Below are positions 1-11,325 of a stretch of DNA of 64,000 bases, in pieces. The position numbers and the translations under genes are program-made. The stretch spans positions 3,348,001-3,412,000 of the forward strand of contig JAHRBC010000002.1 in the NCBI GenBank assembly GCA_022702545.1, given 5' to 3'. The notes under the pieces are model-generated. The model worked only from the letters and a program-made list of their open reading frames with translations, was not told the DNA's origin and ran no database searches. Source of the DNA: Phycomyces nitens. Its lineage: Eukaryota > Mucoromycota > Mucoromycetes > Mucorales > Phycomycetaceae. Numbering within the stretch: position 1 is the first letter of the stretch; every line of letters starts with the position of its first letter.

Positions 1-454
1 TGTCGCGGTCAAGTGCCAATACCTGCTCCTTTTTGCGTAGGTCTTCTAGCTGTTTACGAGACTGCATTGCCTCGTCCTTTAGTCGCTTAACCTCAGCCTC
101 CAGATCTTGGGATGATCCTTTTGTGTTATCGAGGACCTGCTGCTTTGATTCCAATACTTGCATCAATTGCTGAATATTCGCTCTATAGACCGTGTTTGAC
201 TCTGCAAATGCCAAGGCATCTGTTTCGTTTTGTTTCTTTGCTGCACAGAGCGCCTCATACTGTCAAACGTCTTGGTCAGAATTTCTGCAATAAAACACAC
301 AGATATATATATATATATATATTGGTACCTGTGACTTTGCCGTGGCCAATTCTTTCTGGACATTCTCCCAGGTCTCATTCAGCTGGCTAATCACCCTTGT
401 TGACCGTGATGAGGATGCACTTAATGTAATGGGAATCGCAGGTGTAGAAAGCAT
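1..454 (-). CDS. SHE3-like coiled-coil protein, N-terminal part (runs off the window)
   Basis: Two exons are visible. Exon 1 (454-329) starts at MLSTPAIP; exon 2 (259 to the window edge) follows a 69-nt intron with a TA repeat, GTACCA donor and TTGACAG acceptor, and the frame is kept. The protein opens with a short Ser-rich stretch, then SRSTRVISQLNETWENVQ, and continues as an almost pure charged heptad coiled coil rich in Q, K and E. The RVISQL start followed by coiled coil resembles fungal SHE3, the adaptor linking She2-bound mRNA to type V myosin. That assignment is inference from general pattern only, since coiled coils match many families. The upstream Met in the pyrimidine-rich leader was rejected because the added residues are low-complexity Phe/Leu. 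The C-terminus is outside the window. Confidence 0.5.
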
Positions 455-580
455 GATACGAACAATATACAAAACAAAACAAAAAAGAAAGAAATAAAAA
501 GAGAGAGAGAAAGGGAAAAGAAAGCGGTCTCGAAACACAAAAGCCAAGCGATAAAGAGCAGCTTGGGACGGCATTCAAAT

Positions 581-742
581 TCAAAACAAACTCAATCTCA
601 AAGCTTGATCTTGAGCTAAAATCATTATGGTTCTAGCCCTGTCAAGATGTTTGTATATGTCAAGGATGGCTTGCGGATTAACTGTATCGATAGCTGAGCC
701 CCGGCCATAAACAATGTTTGTAAAGTTAGGTTTGGGCGCCAT
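581..742 (-). CDS. Possible 53-residue small protein or extra 5' exon
   Basis: An ATG-initiated frame of 53 codons lies 126 bp upstream of the SHE3-like start, on the same strand. It reads MAPKPNFTNIVYGRGSAIDT at its N-terminus, then an amphipathic helix containing QAILDIYKHLDRARTIM, ending before a TGA. Composition is balanced and looks protein-like, unlike the low-complexity frames around it. It could be a small independent protein or the first exon of the coiled-coil gene. A weak donor (GTTTTG) near the end could join it in phase to the AG at about 418, but I cannot confirm that splice. I do not recognise a family. Confidence 0.35.
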   Translation of the reverse strand: MAPKPNFTNIVYGRGSAIDTVNPQAILDIYKHLDRARTIMILAQDQALRLSLF

Positions 743-1529
743 AGACGATAGGAGTATTTAAGGTGAGAACGAGGTCAGCCGAGTTGTGTACTCCAAATCA
801 GCCGGGATCATTTCTTGAGCCATTTTGTTACGGACACTCAAAAATATATAATATCAAGACAGGCAAGAATCTCTTGCAAGACAAATTACGATCTGTTGCC
901 ATCATGGGGTTCCTATATTAAAGAGAGAAAAAAGGACAATATTGGAATGGAACCAATTGTATCACACCTTTCTAATATCCATGGCAGCTTCCCCATATAT
1001 AAATAAATAAAAAACAGGCGTTTGGCACAGAAAGAGATTTATAAAAAAGGAAAAAAAGGTGTGGCTGTTTACTAGGCTTGTGAAAAATAAAGAGGATTTC
1101 CCTGACTATAAATGGCTATAACAGGCTTATGGACATTAAACCTGGATAGCTAATTGTTAAACGATTAATTTGATCATTCGACAGCAAAATATCTGCATTT
1201 TAGCAAACCCTTCAAACTAATACACACACTCTTTCAATTCAATGACATTGGTGCTACTCAAGGGCATCAAAAAATAGTCTATAAAAGGAAGGTATCCACG
1301 AAGGATTCAAATATATATATAATATTTATACATGTTTATCATTGTTGGCTAAAGAATGTCTTTTCTATATATTTGCCCAATACTCCATTCCAGACTAGTC
1401 TGACAAAGTCTTTGGGCCAAATCCTCTTTACATGCTTGAAAACAGTATGTATTTTAAACAATAAAAATAAATCCAATGATGCTGATAAAAAAATAATAAT
1501 ATAAATGAAAGTGGTGGTTGCTATGCAGA
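743..1529. other. Intergenic, no gene seen
   Basis: AT-rich DNA between the small frame at 742 and the PXR1 stop. It contains AT runs near 1310-1325 and no frame with coding character. The plus frame at 815-1006 is short, of poor composition, and starts in an AT run. Confidence 0.6.
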
Positions 1530-2329
1530 TTAGAAATATACATCTACAACAGGTTTGATACCCAAAATCTCATTGAGTCTAGCAGCATCATGTTGTGTCG
1601 ACATGCGCTTTGACCGCAAGAACTTTGCGCGCGCCCTAGATGCACATATTTCACATTAGACCCTTTGCAATCACATTCTTCAAAACTTACGCATTACGGA
1701 GAACAGTAGTTGCCTGCTTGATCTCATCTTCACTATCACTGTCCTTCTTTTTGCTCTTCTTGCTCTTCTTTTCCTTTTTTTCTTTTTTGCTTTTTTTGCT
1801 CTTCTTGTCGCCATCTTCCTCGGCCTTGTTTTCCTTGTCCTTCTTGCTCTTCTTTTCCTTTTTCTGTTTCTTTTCCTTCTTCTCCTTCTTTTGCTTCTTC
1901 TTCTCACTCAATTCTTCATCTCCATCTTCACTGCTATCATCGAGTTTTCTCTTTGTCACAGTCTCGGTTGTTTCTACAATTGTCTCTGTAACCTCAACTG
2001 TCTCTGTGCGTGTATTAAGGTCAGCAAGGAGTTGTGAAAAGGCATCTGTGTTTCCAAGCCAGTTATCAACTGTCTTTTTGCTGGCTCCGAGACCCAGGTT
2101 GTCATCCTTTAGCTTGATCTTGACATGATCTTTGCTGCCGTCTTCATTGACACCCAGTCCCTTTCCGGGTGCCCAACCCATTTTCATGAGCATCTTGAAA
2201 CCAAACTTTGATTGATCTAGTGAAATGTTAGATTCATTCTCGAGATCGAATAATTTTACCCTTGCTCCAGTTCAGGTTGTTGGGATCGGCGCTAAGGCGC
2301 TGCTTTGTCTTTTGTCCAGCTAATCCCAT
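1530..2329 (-). CDS. PXR1: G-patch nucleolar protein PXR1/GNO1 (PINX1-like)
   Basis: Three exons (2329-2260, 2216-1691, 1635-1530; 70+526+106 nt) encode 233 residues. The N-terminus MGLAGQKTKQRLSADPNN followed by LNWSKDQSKFGFKMLMKMGW is the family signature, and the G-patch continues through APGKGLGVNEDGSKDHV and KDDNLGLGA. The centre is a long Lys/Glu/Ser tract, and the C-terminal motif RAKFLRSKRMS with LNEILG is typical of yeast Gno1. Family knowledge: it stimulates the DEAH helicase Prp43 in rRNA and snoRNA maturation, and the human homologue inhibits telomerase. It acts in the nucleolus. The start is supported by universal conservation of MGLA. The tract opposite the Lys-rich region gives a Ser/Phe-rich antisense frame with no meaning. 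Introns are 43 and 55 nt. Confidence 0.93.
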
Positions 2330-2687
2330 GGTGTGTTTTCGAGAATGAGTAAAAAAAAATGAAGCATTTCTGAAGGAGAAGAGGCGTTGATTAAATACGC
2401 AGTCACAGATCCAGGACTTTCATTTAGATTCTGTATTGCAGGAATTCAGTGCACTAATTAACAATGAAGAACCATGTCATTTGTTTTGTTGGTTTTATAG
2501 AATGGGGTGTATTGTACTCTTCTTGGTGAGTATAGCCAATTGAGTTGAATTGTAGTGTATTGTAATGTACTGTAGTTTACTGCACTGTACTGTACTGTAT
2601 CGTGAAAAAAATATATGTGTTTTTTGGAAAATGATGATTGACATCCTTTACAGGCAGAACAATAAAGACATAATGGGTTGTAGATCC
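2330..2687. other. Intergenic: PXR1 promoter side and IWS1 3' flank
   Basis: About 360 bp. It contains a degenerate repeat of TGTAxTGTA-type units around 2545-2600 (TGTAGTGTATTGTAATGTAC and similar), which may be simple-sequence DNA. No gene is visible. Confidence 0.55.
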
Positions 2688-4328
2688 CTAAGTTCCCAAG
2701 TTCTTTCCTTCGATCGACACCTTTGGGGTTGAACGTTTTGGACCTGTTTTGATAGCACGCATTGTGTTCTTGAGTCTCCTGAAAGAAGAGTTGTCAGGCT
2801 AGAGATCCATGGTTAGACATTAGGACAAACATTGCATACATGTTGGACTTACTCTGTTCTTAACCTTGTCCACACGGACTGTACTCTGTGGTGCAATGTC
2901 ATAGTCAGCAGCCACTGCCTGAGGGATTCTGACGTGTAATCTCTTTTCATCACCCTCTTCTTCTACTGGATCAGGTCTATACTTCTTTCTTGGATAGTTT
3001 CTATAGATCAACACGGTTAGAACTATTTGATTATTTACTGCTCTCAATTATACTTGCCTGTCATCTTGAGTGTATTCTCGAAGTTCATGCCGGCGTTCGC
3101 GGTAGTTCTCACTGCGCTTAATAACCAAACGACTCCACTTGGCCACAAGCTGGTCTGCCTTTCTTCTGATACGCATTTCAACTCTTGGGGATTTTGTATA
3201 AAAGTATACAATTTTACCCACACCGCTTTCTCTGAGATGATCACTGCCAATAGGCAACTGATACAAAACCTCTTTTCAGCCTGTTTTTTCATTTATACAA
3301 CATTTGGTCCATTGCTTACCTTTTCCAATATATCAAGCATTTCTGTCTGAATATCCAAACTTGGCAAGGAGCGGTCAGGTAAAGGTTCCAACCACAATCT
3401 AATGGAATCCAACAACTGATTGTCTAGAATACTGTCCTGGAGATGTTTGCTATTATATATCTAGGATCAGTAATTCTCCAGAGACACGCTTTATCAATGA
3501 TCCTAAACCCTTACTTTGTCAACATGTTTGTCACTTGACTCAACATCTTGAGCTTTGCAACAGCAGGCTTTCGCTGCCCATTGGAAACAGCATCATACTC
3601 TGCCGCAGACTTCATGGCATCTCTCATGTTTGCCAATTCTTCGTCCATGCTTCTTTCCAAGTCGTCTTCATCCACCTTCTTTCTCTTCTTTTTTCCGCTT
3701 GCCAATGCACGGGCAAAGTGTTGGTCGATCTCATCTCGAAGAGCTGTTCAAATAGAGTATGAATATACTTTCTATTCAAACAAAGCCAATATCGGATTTT
3801 TTCATTGGTTTGTTGTGATTTGGCATTACCTTGCTGGGGATCTATATCTTCTGGTTCGTCATTCTCTACAATGTGTGCTTTTTGATCGCGTAGTTCCTTT
3901 CGAACTTGTTCCAATCTCACACTCTCTTCTGCAGAGATGTTCCGGTCTCTTTTTTTAAAGGAAGGAAGTTTGTGGATTGAGGTCGCTACAGGCTCTGGGG
4001 GTAGATCATCGTGAACATTTCCGAGATGCCCACGGCCATTGTCAATGTGTCCACCATCGGAATCTGGCGACCGTTAGCTGTCTTGATTATGTATTTATAT
4101 ATATGTAAACACACACATACATTGTTCATCTTCAAGATCAGACAGTTCTCCACCATCATCGCTATAGTTGAATGTAGGCTCATTATGCTAATATTGAGAT
4201 AAACAAATAAATAATAAACAAAATCAGATTCACTAATACATTGATCGCCTTTATATTGTTTTGGATTTCTATTGATGTTTAAAGAAAATGAGCCTTACAG
4301 TAGGCCTTGTATCCTCGTCAGATGACAT
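2688..4328 (-). CDS. IWS1: Transcription elongation factor IWS1/SPN1
   Basis: Eight exons (4328-4299, 4187-4121, 4063-3830, 3743-3515, 3449-3320, 3269-3058, 3000-2853, 2798-2688; 1161 nt) encode 386 residues. After an acidic N-terminus comes the TFIIS N-terminal-like helical domain: KMLSQVTNMLTKNKHLQDS, LWLEPLPDRSLPSLDI, YQLPIGSDHLRESGVGKIV and the family signature KWSRLVIKRSENYRERR. The C-terminus KVSIEGKNLGT matches the conserved IWS1 end. Family knowledge: it binds Spt6 and RNA polymerase II in the nucleus and links elongation to mRNA processing and chromatin. The intron at 3057-3001 begins GCAAGT after CAG, a GC-AG intron. Choosing the acceptor before CCTGAC for the last exon is what keeps the conserved C-terminus in frame. 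Confidence 0.93.
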
Positions 4329-5003
4329 TATGTTTTTTTTTGGGAAAAAGACAGTGGAGACAAGGATATTTACAAAATATTAATATATATATATATATAT
4401 ATATGGATTTTGTTGGCTGTAGGAGTACGATGGCTTCCCCATTTGCACGCCTTTGCTAGAACACGTCACATTCCCAAAATCTGGGCACAATAATTGTGAG
4501 TATCAAATATGTAGCATTCATTTAATTCATTAGATGCCTTTGGTTATATGTATGTATTTATTTTATTTTGTTTGGAGAAGGTTCTTGACAGGATTGAGGA
4601 TTGTGGCTGTATGTCTTGAATGAGTGTCTGTGATCAATAATTAGTGCTTGTCCAGATGGCCCAAGAGTTGACATTTTGGCAAAATTACAATTAATAAATT
4701 AATTGCTTGCAAAATAACAATAACAAAGGTTGTTTGGCACAACATGCACAGGGTGAGAAATCTCCATTACACACCAGCCAATTGACATAATAAACCATCC
4801 ATTACACATCCATTACATTCCTTTACAAACATGTGCTGGGATTGCACTCCATTTTTCTCACTTCAAAAATTCAGGGCATCATAAGCCACATCAGGAAATC
4901 AAAAGAAGTAGCCAATACAACTCATTCAAATTAACGATAAAGAAACAATATGCTTATTTTTATTCGACCGTAAATGGGCGTTTAAGAAGTGCAAGCGAGT
5001 AGT
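4329..5003. other. Intergenic with TA microsatellite
   Basis: Between the IWS1 start and the P2 stop. A TA dinucleotide run lies at about 4381-4404. The rest is AT-rich and has no coding frame. Confidence 0.6.
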
Positions 5004-5455
5004 TTAATCGAAGAGACCGAAGCCCATGTCCTATAAAGCCATAAATATCAGCACAATTCTTTATATTTTGCTAAACACAAAAATACTTACGTCGTCGGAC
5101 TCCTCCTTCTCCTCAACAGCCTCCTCGGCGGCGGCCTCCTCGGAAGCGGCACCAGCAGCGGCACCACCAGCGGCAGCAGCAGCACCACCGGTAGAGACGG
5201 AAGCGAGCTTGGTAGAACCCTCAGCAATGACCTTTATGATAATAGGATCAGCCACAAAATTCTACAACTGGATTTTCGATTTATTTTCAAAGTTACCTCA
5301 GCGACGGTCTTGCCCTCAAGGGCCTTGAGCAAAGAGGCGAGACGCTTGGTCTCGGTCTCGACACCGACGGAACTCAAAAGGGTCTTGATATCCTCAGTGG
5401 AAGGCTTGGTGTTGCCACCGGCGACGAGGAGGAGGTAAGCTGCGAGATGCTTCAT
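5004..5455 (-). CDS. RPP2: 60S acidic ribosomal stalk protein P2
   Basis: Three exons (5455-5297, 5231-5091, 5030-5004; 327 nt) encode 108 residues. The start [15 protein letters not shown], the segment [14 protein letters not shown], the Ala/Gly hinge after KLASVSTGG, the acidic stretch and the terminal [11 protein letters not shown] are diagnostic. The last exon of 27 nt supplies DMGFGLFD, the element that recruits elongation factors to the ribosomal GTPase centre. P2 pairs with P1 on P0 in the cytosolic 60S subunit. Codon use is strongly biased to C-ending codons, GCC and GGT, unlike neighbouring genes, as expected for very high expression. The first intron ends with the unusual acceptor ATAAAG. 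Confidence 0.97.
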
Positions 5456-8066
5456 TCTAAATCAGATGTACAAAAAGAGAGGGCGAACCTTTGTATCAAG
5501 TGAAAAAAATTTATTTATTTCTTCTGGATTTTTGGCCGCCACAAAATTTTCAGCCCTACGTCACCCGTGACCTTTTGCAAGACACCAAGTTGGCCCCCAA
5601 TAACAAGTCACTTCCTCGACTTTATCTTTTCACTTGAAATTGAGACGAATCTGGAATTCTTTTTAGACGAATTAGATTTTATTCTAGACATTACTTGGTT
5701 TTCAATTGGACAAACCAGATTGTACATTTAGACAGCCCGAGGTTTTCATTGGGCGAATAAAACCTGGTACTGAAGAAACAAGTTTATTGGGAGAAACCAT
5801 CATGCATATATTCTTAGTACTGTATTAGCCATTTGCAACCAGAAATCAACCATTCATCAGGTACACCAAATTTTTGGTCAAACATGTATTTTGCTCTCGG
5901 GTCTCGCTCACTTGGCTTGCTTTATAGCCGCATTAAAAATATTTAAACTATTATTTAGCTGAAAGAGAAAGTTGTTTGGAATGTGTACTCATTTGATGTG
6001 TATCTCAGTAATTCACTATATAATAACCATGTGGTCTGGTATATATCTTTTATTGCACTATCAATCAATATTTTATTTATAAAAAAAATCCAGTCATATC
6101 ATGGCCAAATCTCCAAAAAAAAAACCCCCTCCTAAATAATAATGAAGAGTCTGACTAGAGACTATTTCAAAAGCACACTGTCAGGTGTTCTCTCACTTTA
6201 TTTAATGGTTTTTTACTTGGTTATTTTGAAAAAGAAAAATACCGGTTCAAGTAGTTATTGTACCATTCTCAAAGATGAAGTACATCTCTTACTATGGCGA
6301 ATCTTTTATTTTCTCTGTATTGAATTCAAGTCTTGCCTTTGGAAATCTGTTTGTTGATCCTTGAAAAACACTCACGATTGCTTAAAACTCAAACAAGACA
6401 AACGATAACTAGTAAGAATATATCCATGGGGGAAAACAAGCCAATCTATAAACCATCTTTTTAGACTTTAGATAATCTCGGTAATCCTGAAAATAATTCT
6501 TGCATCTTATTCTGCACCTTGAAACATTATTGTCACAATGTTTGATTCCTGTTTTTTTAAGAAAGATATTTAAAGACTACAAGTCGATTCAACTTTGACT
6601 TGCATGATCTTACAATATAAATGGTATTCAGCTACATTAAACCCTGTTTAATTGATCTAAAATGATTTCGTGTTTAAAGTACTGTAGTCAAGTGCTCTAA
6701 AGAATCATTAGATAACATGACTCAAGAGAAAAAAGGCTATTTATAATAATTACTCGATAAAAACCAAGTATTTTTTTTTGAAAATACTTGGATCAAGAAT
6801 GGAATTGTGAATCTTGAACCTCTGATTCTGACATAAATAGTTGCCAAAGGCGATACTATTACCTATATTGACTACACTTTAAGTAACTTTGGGAACTCTT
6901 TCTATTTTATAATAGCATATCAATAATTTCCATCTTGAATTTATAGCAAAAAAAAAAATGTCAAAAATAAAGTACCCAGACGAAAGACATGGCTTTGGAT
7001 GGTAAGGAAGATGTATACTTTTACCAAACTTAAAAACAATGAGTGAAGAAAGAAAATATAGTATTCCAAAGAAACCATGGATACAATGAGATACAACGAT
7101 GAACAAAAGCAATGCAACTACTGAAAATTACATAAAGTATATATTATTTAAAAATAAAAGGCTAGATAATTGTAGGTATAAATATACAACAATCAAGCCT
7201 CTTATTACTTTGTAAAAAACAATCCTTGCAGCAGAATAAACAGAGGAACAAGTGGGTATTGAGGTATCTTTTTAATTTTGAACTAAAATATCTGTTTATT
7301 GAATATCACCACAGAGTTATTATTAAGTGTATACCTCAAATATTTCTCATAAAAATATTTGGACATCTAATTAAAAAGATTATTATGATGCCCACAAAGT
7401 TTCAAGGGTGGTTCATTCAGATGATTATGTAAGTAAATGCAGTGTCAAGTATCTGCCTTTTTGATTTTAATACAAGGTTGTCCTTTTTTTATCATTAGTA
7501 TTTGTAGTTCCAAAGCGCACAAACCAAACCTTTTTGTTCTTGGGTTGAATGAATAGTTGAAGATGTTGAATTCAAAACTAACAACAGTTTTTGTTAAAAA
7601 ACACAGCTGACAAGAGGGTTTAAGCTTATCTGTCTCTTTTTTGAACAATGATTGGTGCACAAGATACTTTGATGTTTTTTTGTTGTTGTTATTAGCATCT
7701 CCAGAATTCAAAGATCCTTGTCAACATTGGGGTGTATGTACAACAAATTGTATACATAAAACTAAAAAAAAAAGTTGTGATCAAGTTAAATAAGCCAACA
7801 GTATTCTTTTTTTTTATCAAATTTTGATAATAGTTATAATAAAGAAACTCTTCATAAAGTCTTTGGCTTTAATCAATAATAGAAAATAAGCTTGACTAAC
7901 TGATACTAAAGTCACTGTTTGGGAATTAGTTTGAGTGTTTCTAAAAAATAATTTGGCCATTTTGCTTACCTGTTTTTGGACAAAGATCAAAATGAATTTT
8001 AGAAATGAGAAAAGTTAGTTTTTGAGAGAACTTTGGGTAAATAAATTATACATACCTGTAAAGATC
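5456..8066. other. Gene-poor AT-rich region
   Basis: About 2.6 kb. The first 150 bp upstream of RPP2 are its promoter side and include CGTCACCCGTGACC, an imperfect palindrome around 5560. Beyond that only short AT-biased frames occur (for example 7711-7445 minus, 88 codons, no family resemblance). The part nearest 8066 is the 3' flank of the Fanzor relic and is where a guide RNA or element end would be expected, but I found no convincing terminal repeat. Confidence 0.5.
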
Positions 8067-10678
8067 TTAGTCATTATTTCGTTCCGGCGTAAAGACTTGT
8101 GGTCTTCCTTGTCCTGACCATACTGCTTTGGAGATGGTCATCATGTTATTTGAAGCATTGATATCTCTTTTCCATAATTGTTTGCAATGATGACAGCAGA
8201 CAACTCCAACACCTTTAAAGTTGTCAGTATCTATGATAGTCAGGCCATCAGAAAGGCAGAGATTGCAAGTTTTTGAGGTTTTGAATTCATCGATTGTCGT
8301 AAAAATCAGTCGACCTTCAGCCTCACGCCTTTTTAATGTTCTGAATAATTTTCCAACTACACCGCATCTGTGCCCCTTTAGCTTGACTGCATCTTTGCCG
8401 AACATTCCTGCACCAAAGAAAATGAGAGATATATCTTTGTTTTTGACTCCAGATATGGTGCCGGCTTCCACTTTTGCTTTCTACAATAAGATAACATAAG
8501 AAGGTTGACAGTGATGACAAACAGTCTGCATACTTACTTTGGCTTGCTAGAATTGTCGATTACTACCTTTTTCTTCTTCTTTTTCTCTTTGCTTCTTTTG
8601 CTTCTGTTATACTTTGAGGTACCATTAATAAGGATATTAGCCATCTGATCAGTGGCTCTCTGAACTCCTCGATATAATTAGAAGCGGGTCTTTGCTGTAT
8701 CTTTCCCATAGAATCCAAAGAAGCTGTCCTTGTTCAAAAGCATATACTTTACATAATCGCTGTATGCTGAGCTTTTAGAAGTTTTTGGGGAGGGAATTTC
8801 ACTCTCCAACGACTCAATCCCTGTGTCCTTTTTCAACTTGTTTTGCTTCCTTGAGAATCTCGTCGATCCTGTCATGTGATAGTATTCCTTAGTAGTACAC
8901 CTCAATTGTCTATTTGACTGTAGACCAACTGTTGCAGTGAATACGGATGTTTTACCAGGATCCAGTGATATAGGCAAATACTTGTCTTTCACTTCAGACA
9001 GGTCAAAATCCTCAAGAGCCAGATCAAAACTTTGGTATGAGGGACCGGGGCCAACTTGATGCTTTCTGTAGAACAAAAAAGTCAACTGAAACACCATCAG
9101 TACGTACAATGTTGCCGAAAAGTATGCTGTTGTTTCCATTTGGTGTTAATTCAGTTATGCTATACAGATATTTGTTAAATAAAGGAAATAGACTAGAATA
9201 AATACTTACTCTTTAAAACGAAGTTTTTCAAATTTGAAAATACGAAAGAACATCTCCAGTTGAGCTTGATAGCCTCTAGGTAATGGAAGTTTTACAAAGC
9301 ATGATAGAGAATTTACACTTATGGTAACGAAGCGCCAATGGAACAATGGTTTTGGCAGAATACAAAATCGTCTTGGAAGCGGAAGTTTTCGAACATCATA
9401 CGGTTTATGGTCAATGTGTTCTTGCTCCAGTTCAGCATTAAGAGACATCAAGAAGGAAATACAATTGCCTGGATTTGCTGAGAGCTCCACCTGAGTGACC
9501 GGTTTACTGACCATGTTCTTCCACGGTTCACAAAAGTGTTGGATTGTTGATTTCACTTCATTGTTTAGAAGTTCAGTATTCGGCCAAGTGGGTGACCCTT
9601 TACAAATTTCCTGATAACAGTACTTTTTGGCTACTTTTTCGATAATCCCTTTGGGGCATAAGCTATTATATCATAAGTATCTAAATGATAGAACAGTTTG
9701 TTTAACTTACCATAAACAAGTCTTGCAACTTGTACCGCAGAAAGTAAAGCAAATGATTTTTTAAAGTTTTCAACAATGTTGTTAGTGTACGAAGTAGCCA
9801 ATTCTGTACATGCTTCCGTTAAACATTGGCTTATTCCTGGTAATAGTTTTTCTGTGTACAAAATGGATTTGTGTTGCCTCTTAAATTGGTCAAAAGAGCT
9901 CAATAACTGTTACGGAAGTGATGCGCTATTTGTAGGTAGTTTGCCATTGACCATTTGTATGATGCGATACCAGAAGTTTTGAGTAAAGATGGCTTTAGGT
10001 GCACCAATGAGAGCGTGTTTCTCCAAGACATAATAATTCACAAACAGTTTAGCTCTAAAAACCAAATGTCTGACTGTTGAGCATGCTTTGATCACACTTG
10101 ATTTCAATTTCGTATGGTATGTATCTAAAACGCAGTTATCGAACCCCAACTTCCTGGTATACGCTTTGTACTTATCCCCCAAATTAGCACGGATAACTTG
10201 TTCTTTTGACAAGATTCCTTGCGGGCACAAGGGAGAGCGTGCAGATCTGTGTCCTCTTTGCTTGCATTTAGAACAAATAGCAACATCGCCCTCAACTTGG
10301 TCTTTTTGTCTTTTAGCTTGCCGCTTTTGTGCTCTATCTTCATAGATTTGCTTTCGCTTTGTACCGCTACTTGAGCCAACTTCAAATACATAAAGAAAAC
10401 ATGTTTACATTATAAAGACACTTTTCAACATTTTGCTTTGTAGTTATTTACCAGTATTTGCTGTGTCTGCAACATACAACTTACACTTGAAGTAAGCTTT
10501 TGTGTAATGCCCACTTTTTGAACAATCAACACATTTTGCATCTTTAAAGTATACGATACGAATCCCAATGTAAAAGATAGCCAACTTATTTCATACCTTC
10601 AAATGCATTTGCTTTACGACTTTCAAACACTTGGCGTTTCTTCTCCAAGATGAATGATTTGAACGTAGCTTCAGACAT
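8067..10678 (-). pseudogene. Fanzor (eukaryotic TnpB-like RNA-guided nuclease), disrupted copy
   Basis: From 10678 the N-terminal exons splice cleanly: MSEATFKSFILEKK, then a zinc knuckle CVDCSKSGHYTKAYFKC, a basic linker, and a second one, CSKCKQRGHRSARSPLC, followed by a helical region. Further exons give NIVRTDGVSVDFF, a RuvC motif I YLPISLDPGKTSVFTA (about 8940-8975), TTKEYYHMTGSTRFSRKQ, and a C-terminal zinc ribbon FKTSKTCNLC with CCHHC, then the RuvC-III type WKRDINASNNM (about 8150-8175). That order (N-terminal Zn knuckles, DPG, CxxC pair inside RuvC, RDxNAS) is the Fanzor/TnpB architecture. Damage: an in-frame TAA at 9912-9910 after NSASLP, another at 8680-8678 after KTRF, an apparent frame change between about 9075 and 9020 and another near 9700-9650. 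The stop TAA at 8069-8067 ends the ribbon exon. Surviving introns have good GT-AG ends, so it was once a spliced host-style gene. Confidence 0.85.
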
Positions 10679-11325
10679 GTGTCAGGAGAGCCAGTGTAAA
10701 AAGAGGTAAAGAAAAGCGATGAATTACATTTTATACAGAACAATTGAATTATGGACAACAATTGGTTCTTTTACAATAATTGATTTATTGATAATTACTG
10801 ATTTATTAAAAATATTTGTATGAAGAACTTGAATCTCATTGATACTCTTTAACAGCAATTAAAACGAAATAAAGCGTCGATATGTCTGATCCTGCCCGGA
10901 CGATACTGTACTGGCTGTTTCTTTTCGATAAGTATAATGATTTGCCTATTTTGAGTCTTTCCGAGCAGTAAGAATTTGAATCTGTTGAAGAAGAAGCGTC
11001 TTGAACAAAAGATTTGAATTGGGCCAATCATTTTTTATCTTTTCACCAAATTATTTTTTGGCTAGTGTTAAAGTAATTTTCTATAATCACCATCTGGTTT
11101 TCTAAATCGGCCAATAGTTCCCAGCCTGACTGTTTACATAATTGACAATGGTAAAGAAATAAAGTACATTGATAGATAACTGATAAAGGAATCATGTTTA
11201 TATAAAGTCTCATTATTATAAGCTGGTCATTGGGTACTTTTTGTATTTAAGGATAAAGATAAAGAGAATTGCCTTGGTTGTATGTTAAACGCACACCTTA
11301 TCCGTAAAGTCGACTCTATCTTGAA
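10679..11325. other. Intergenic between Fanzor relic and paralogue A
   Basis: AT-rich. It includes TTGATTTATTGATAATTACTGATTT-like degenerate repeats near 10780-10805. The minus frames at 10836-11031 are short and unconvincing. No transposon terminal repeat could be recognised by eye. Sequence close to 11325 serves as the promoter of the next gene. Confidence 0.5.

Noticed and set aside
1640..2128. 162-codon plus-strand frame rich in Ser, Phe and Leu
   Set aside because: Antisense of the Lys-rich tract of PXR1; composition follows from the opposite strand.
5026..5328. Plus-strand Ala/Ser-rich frame
   Set aside because: Antisense of ribosomal protein P2, whose splice structure and conserved end are clear.
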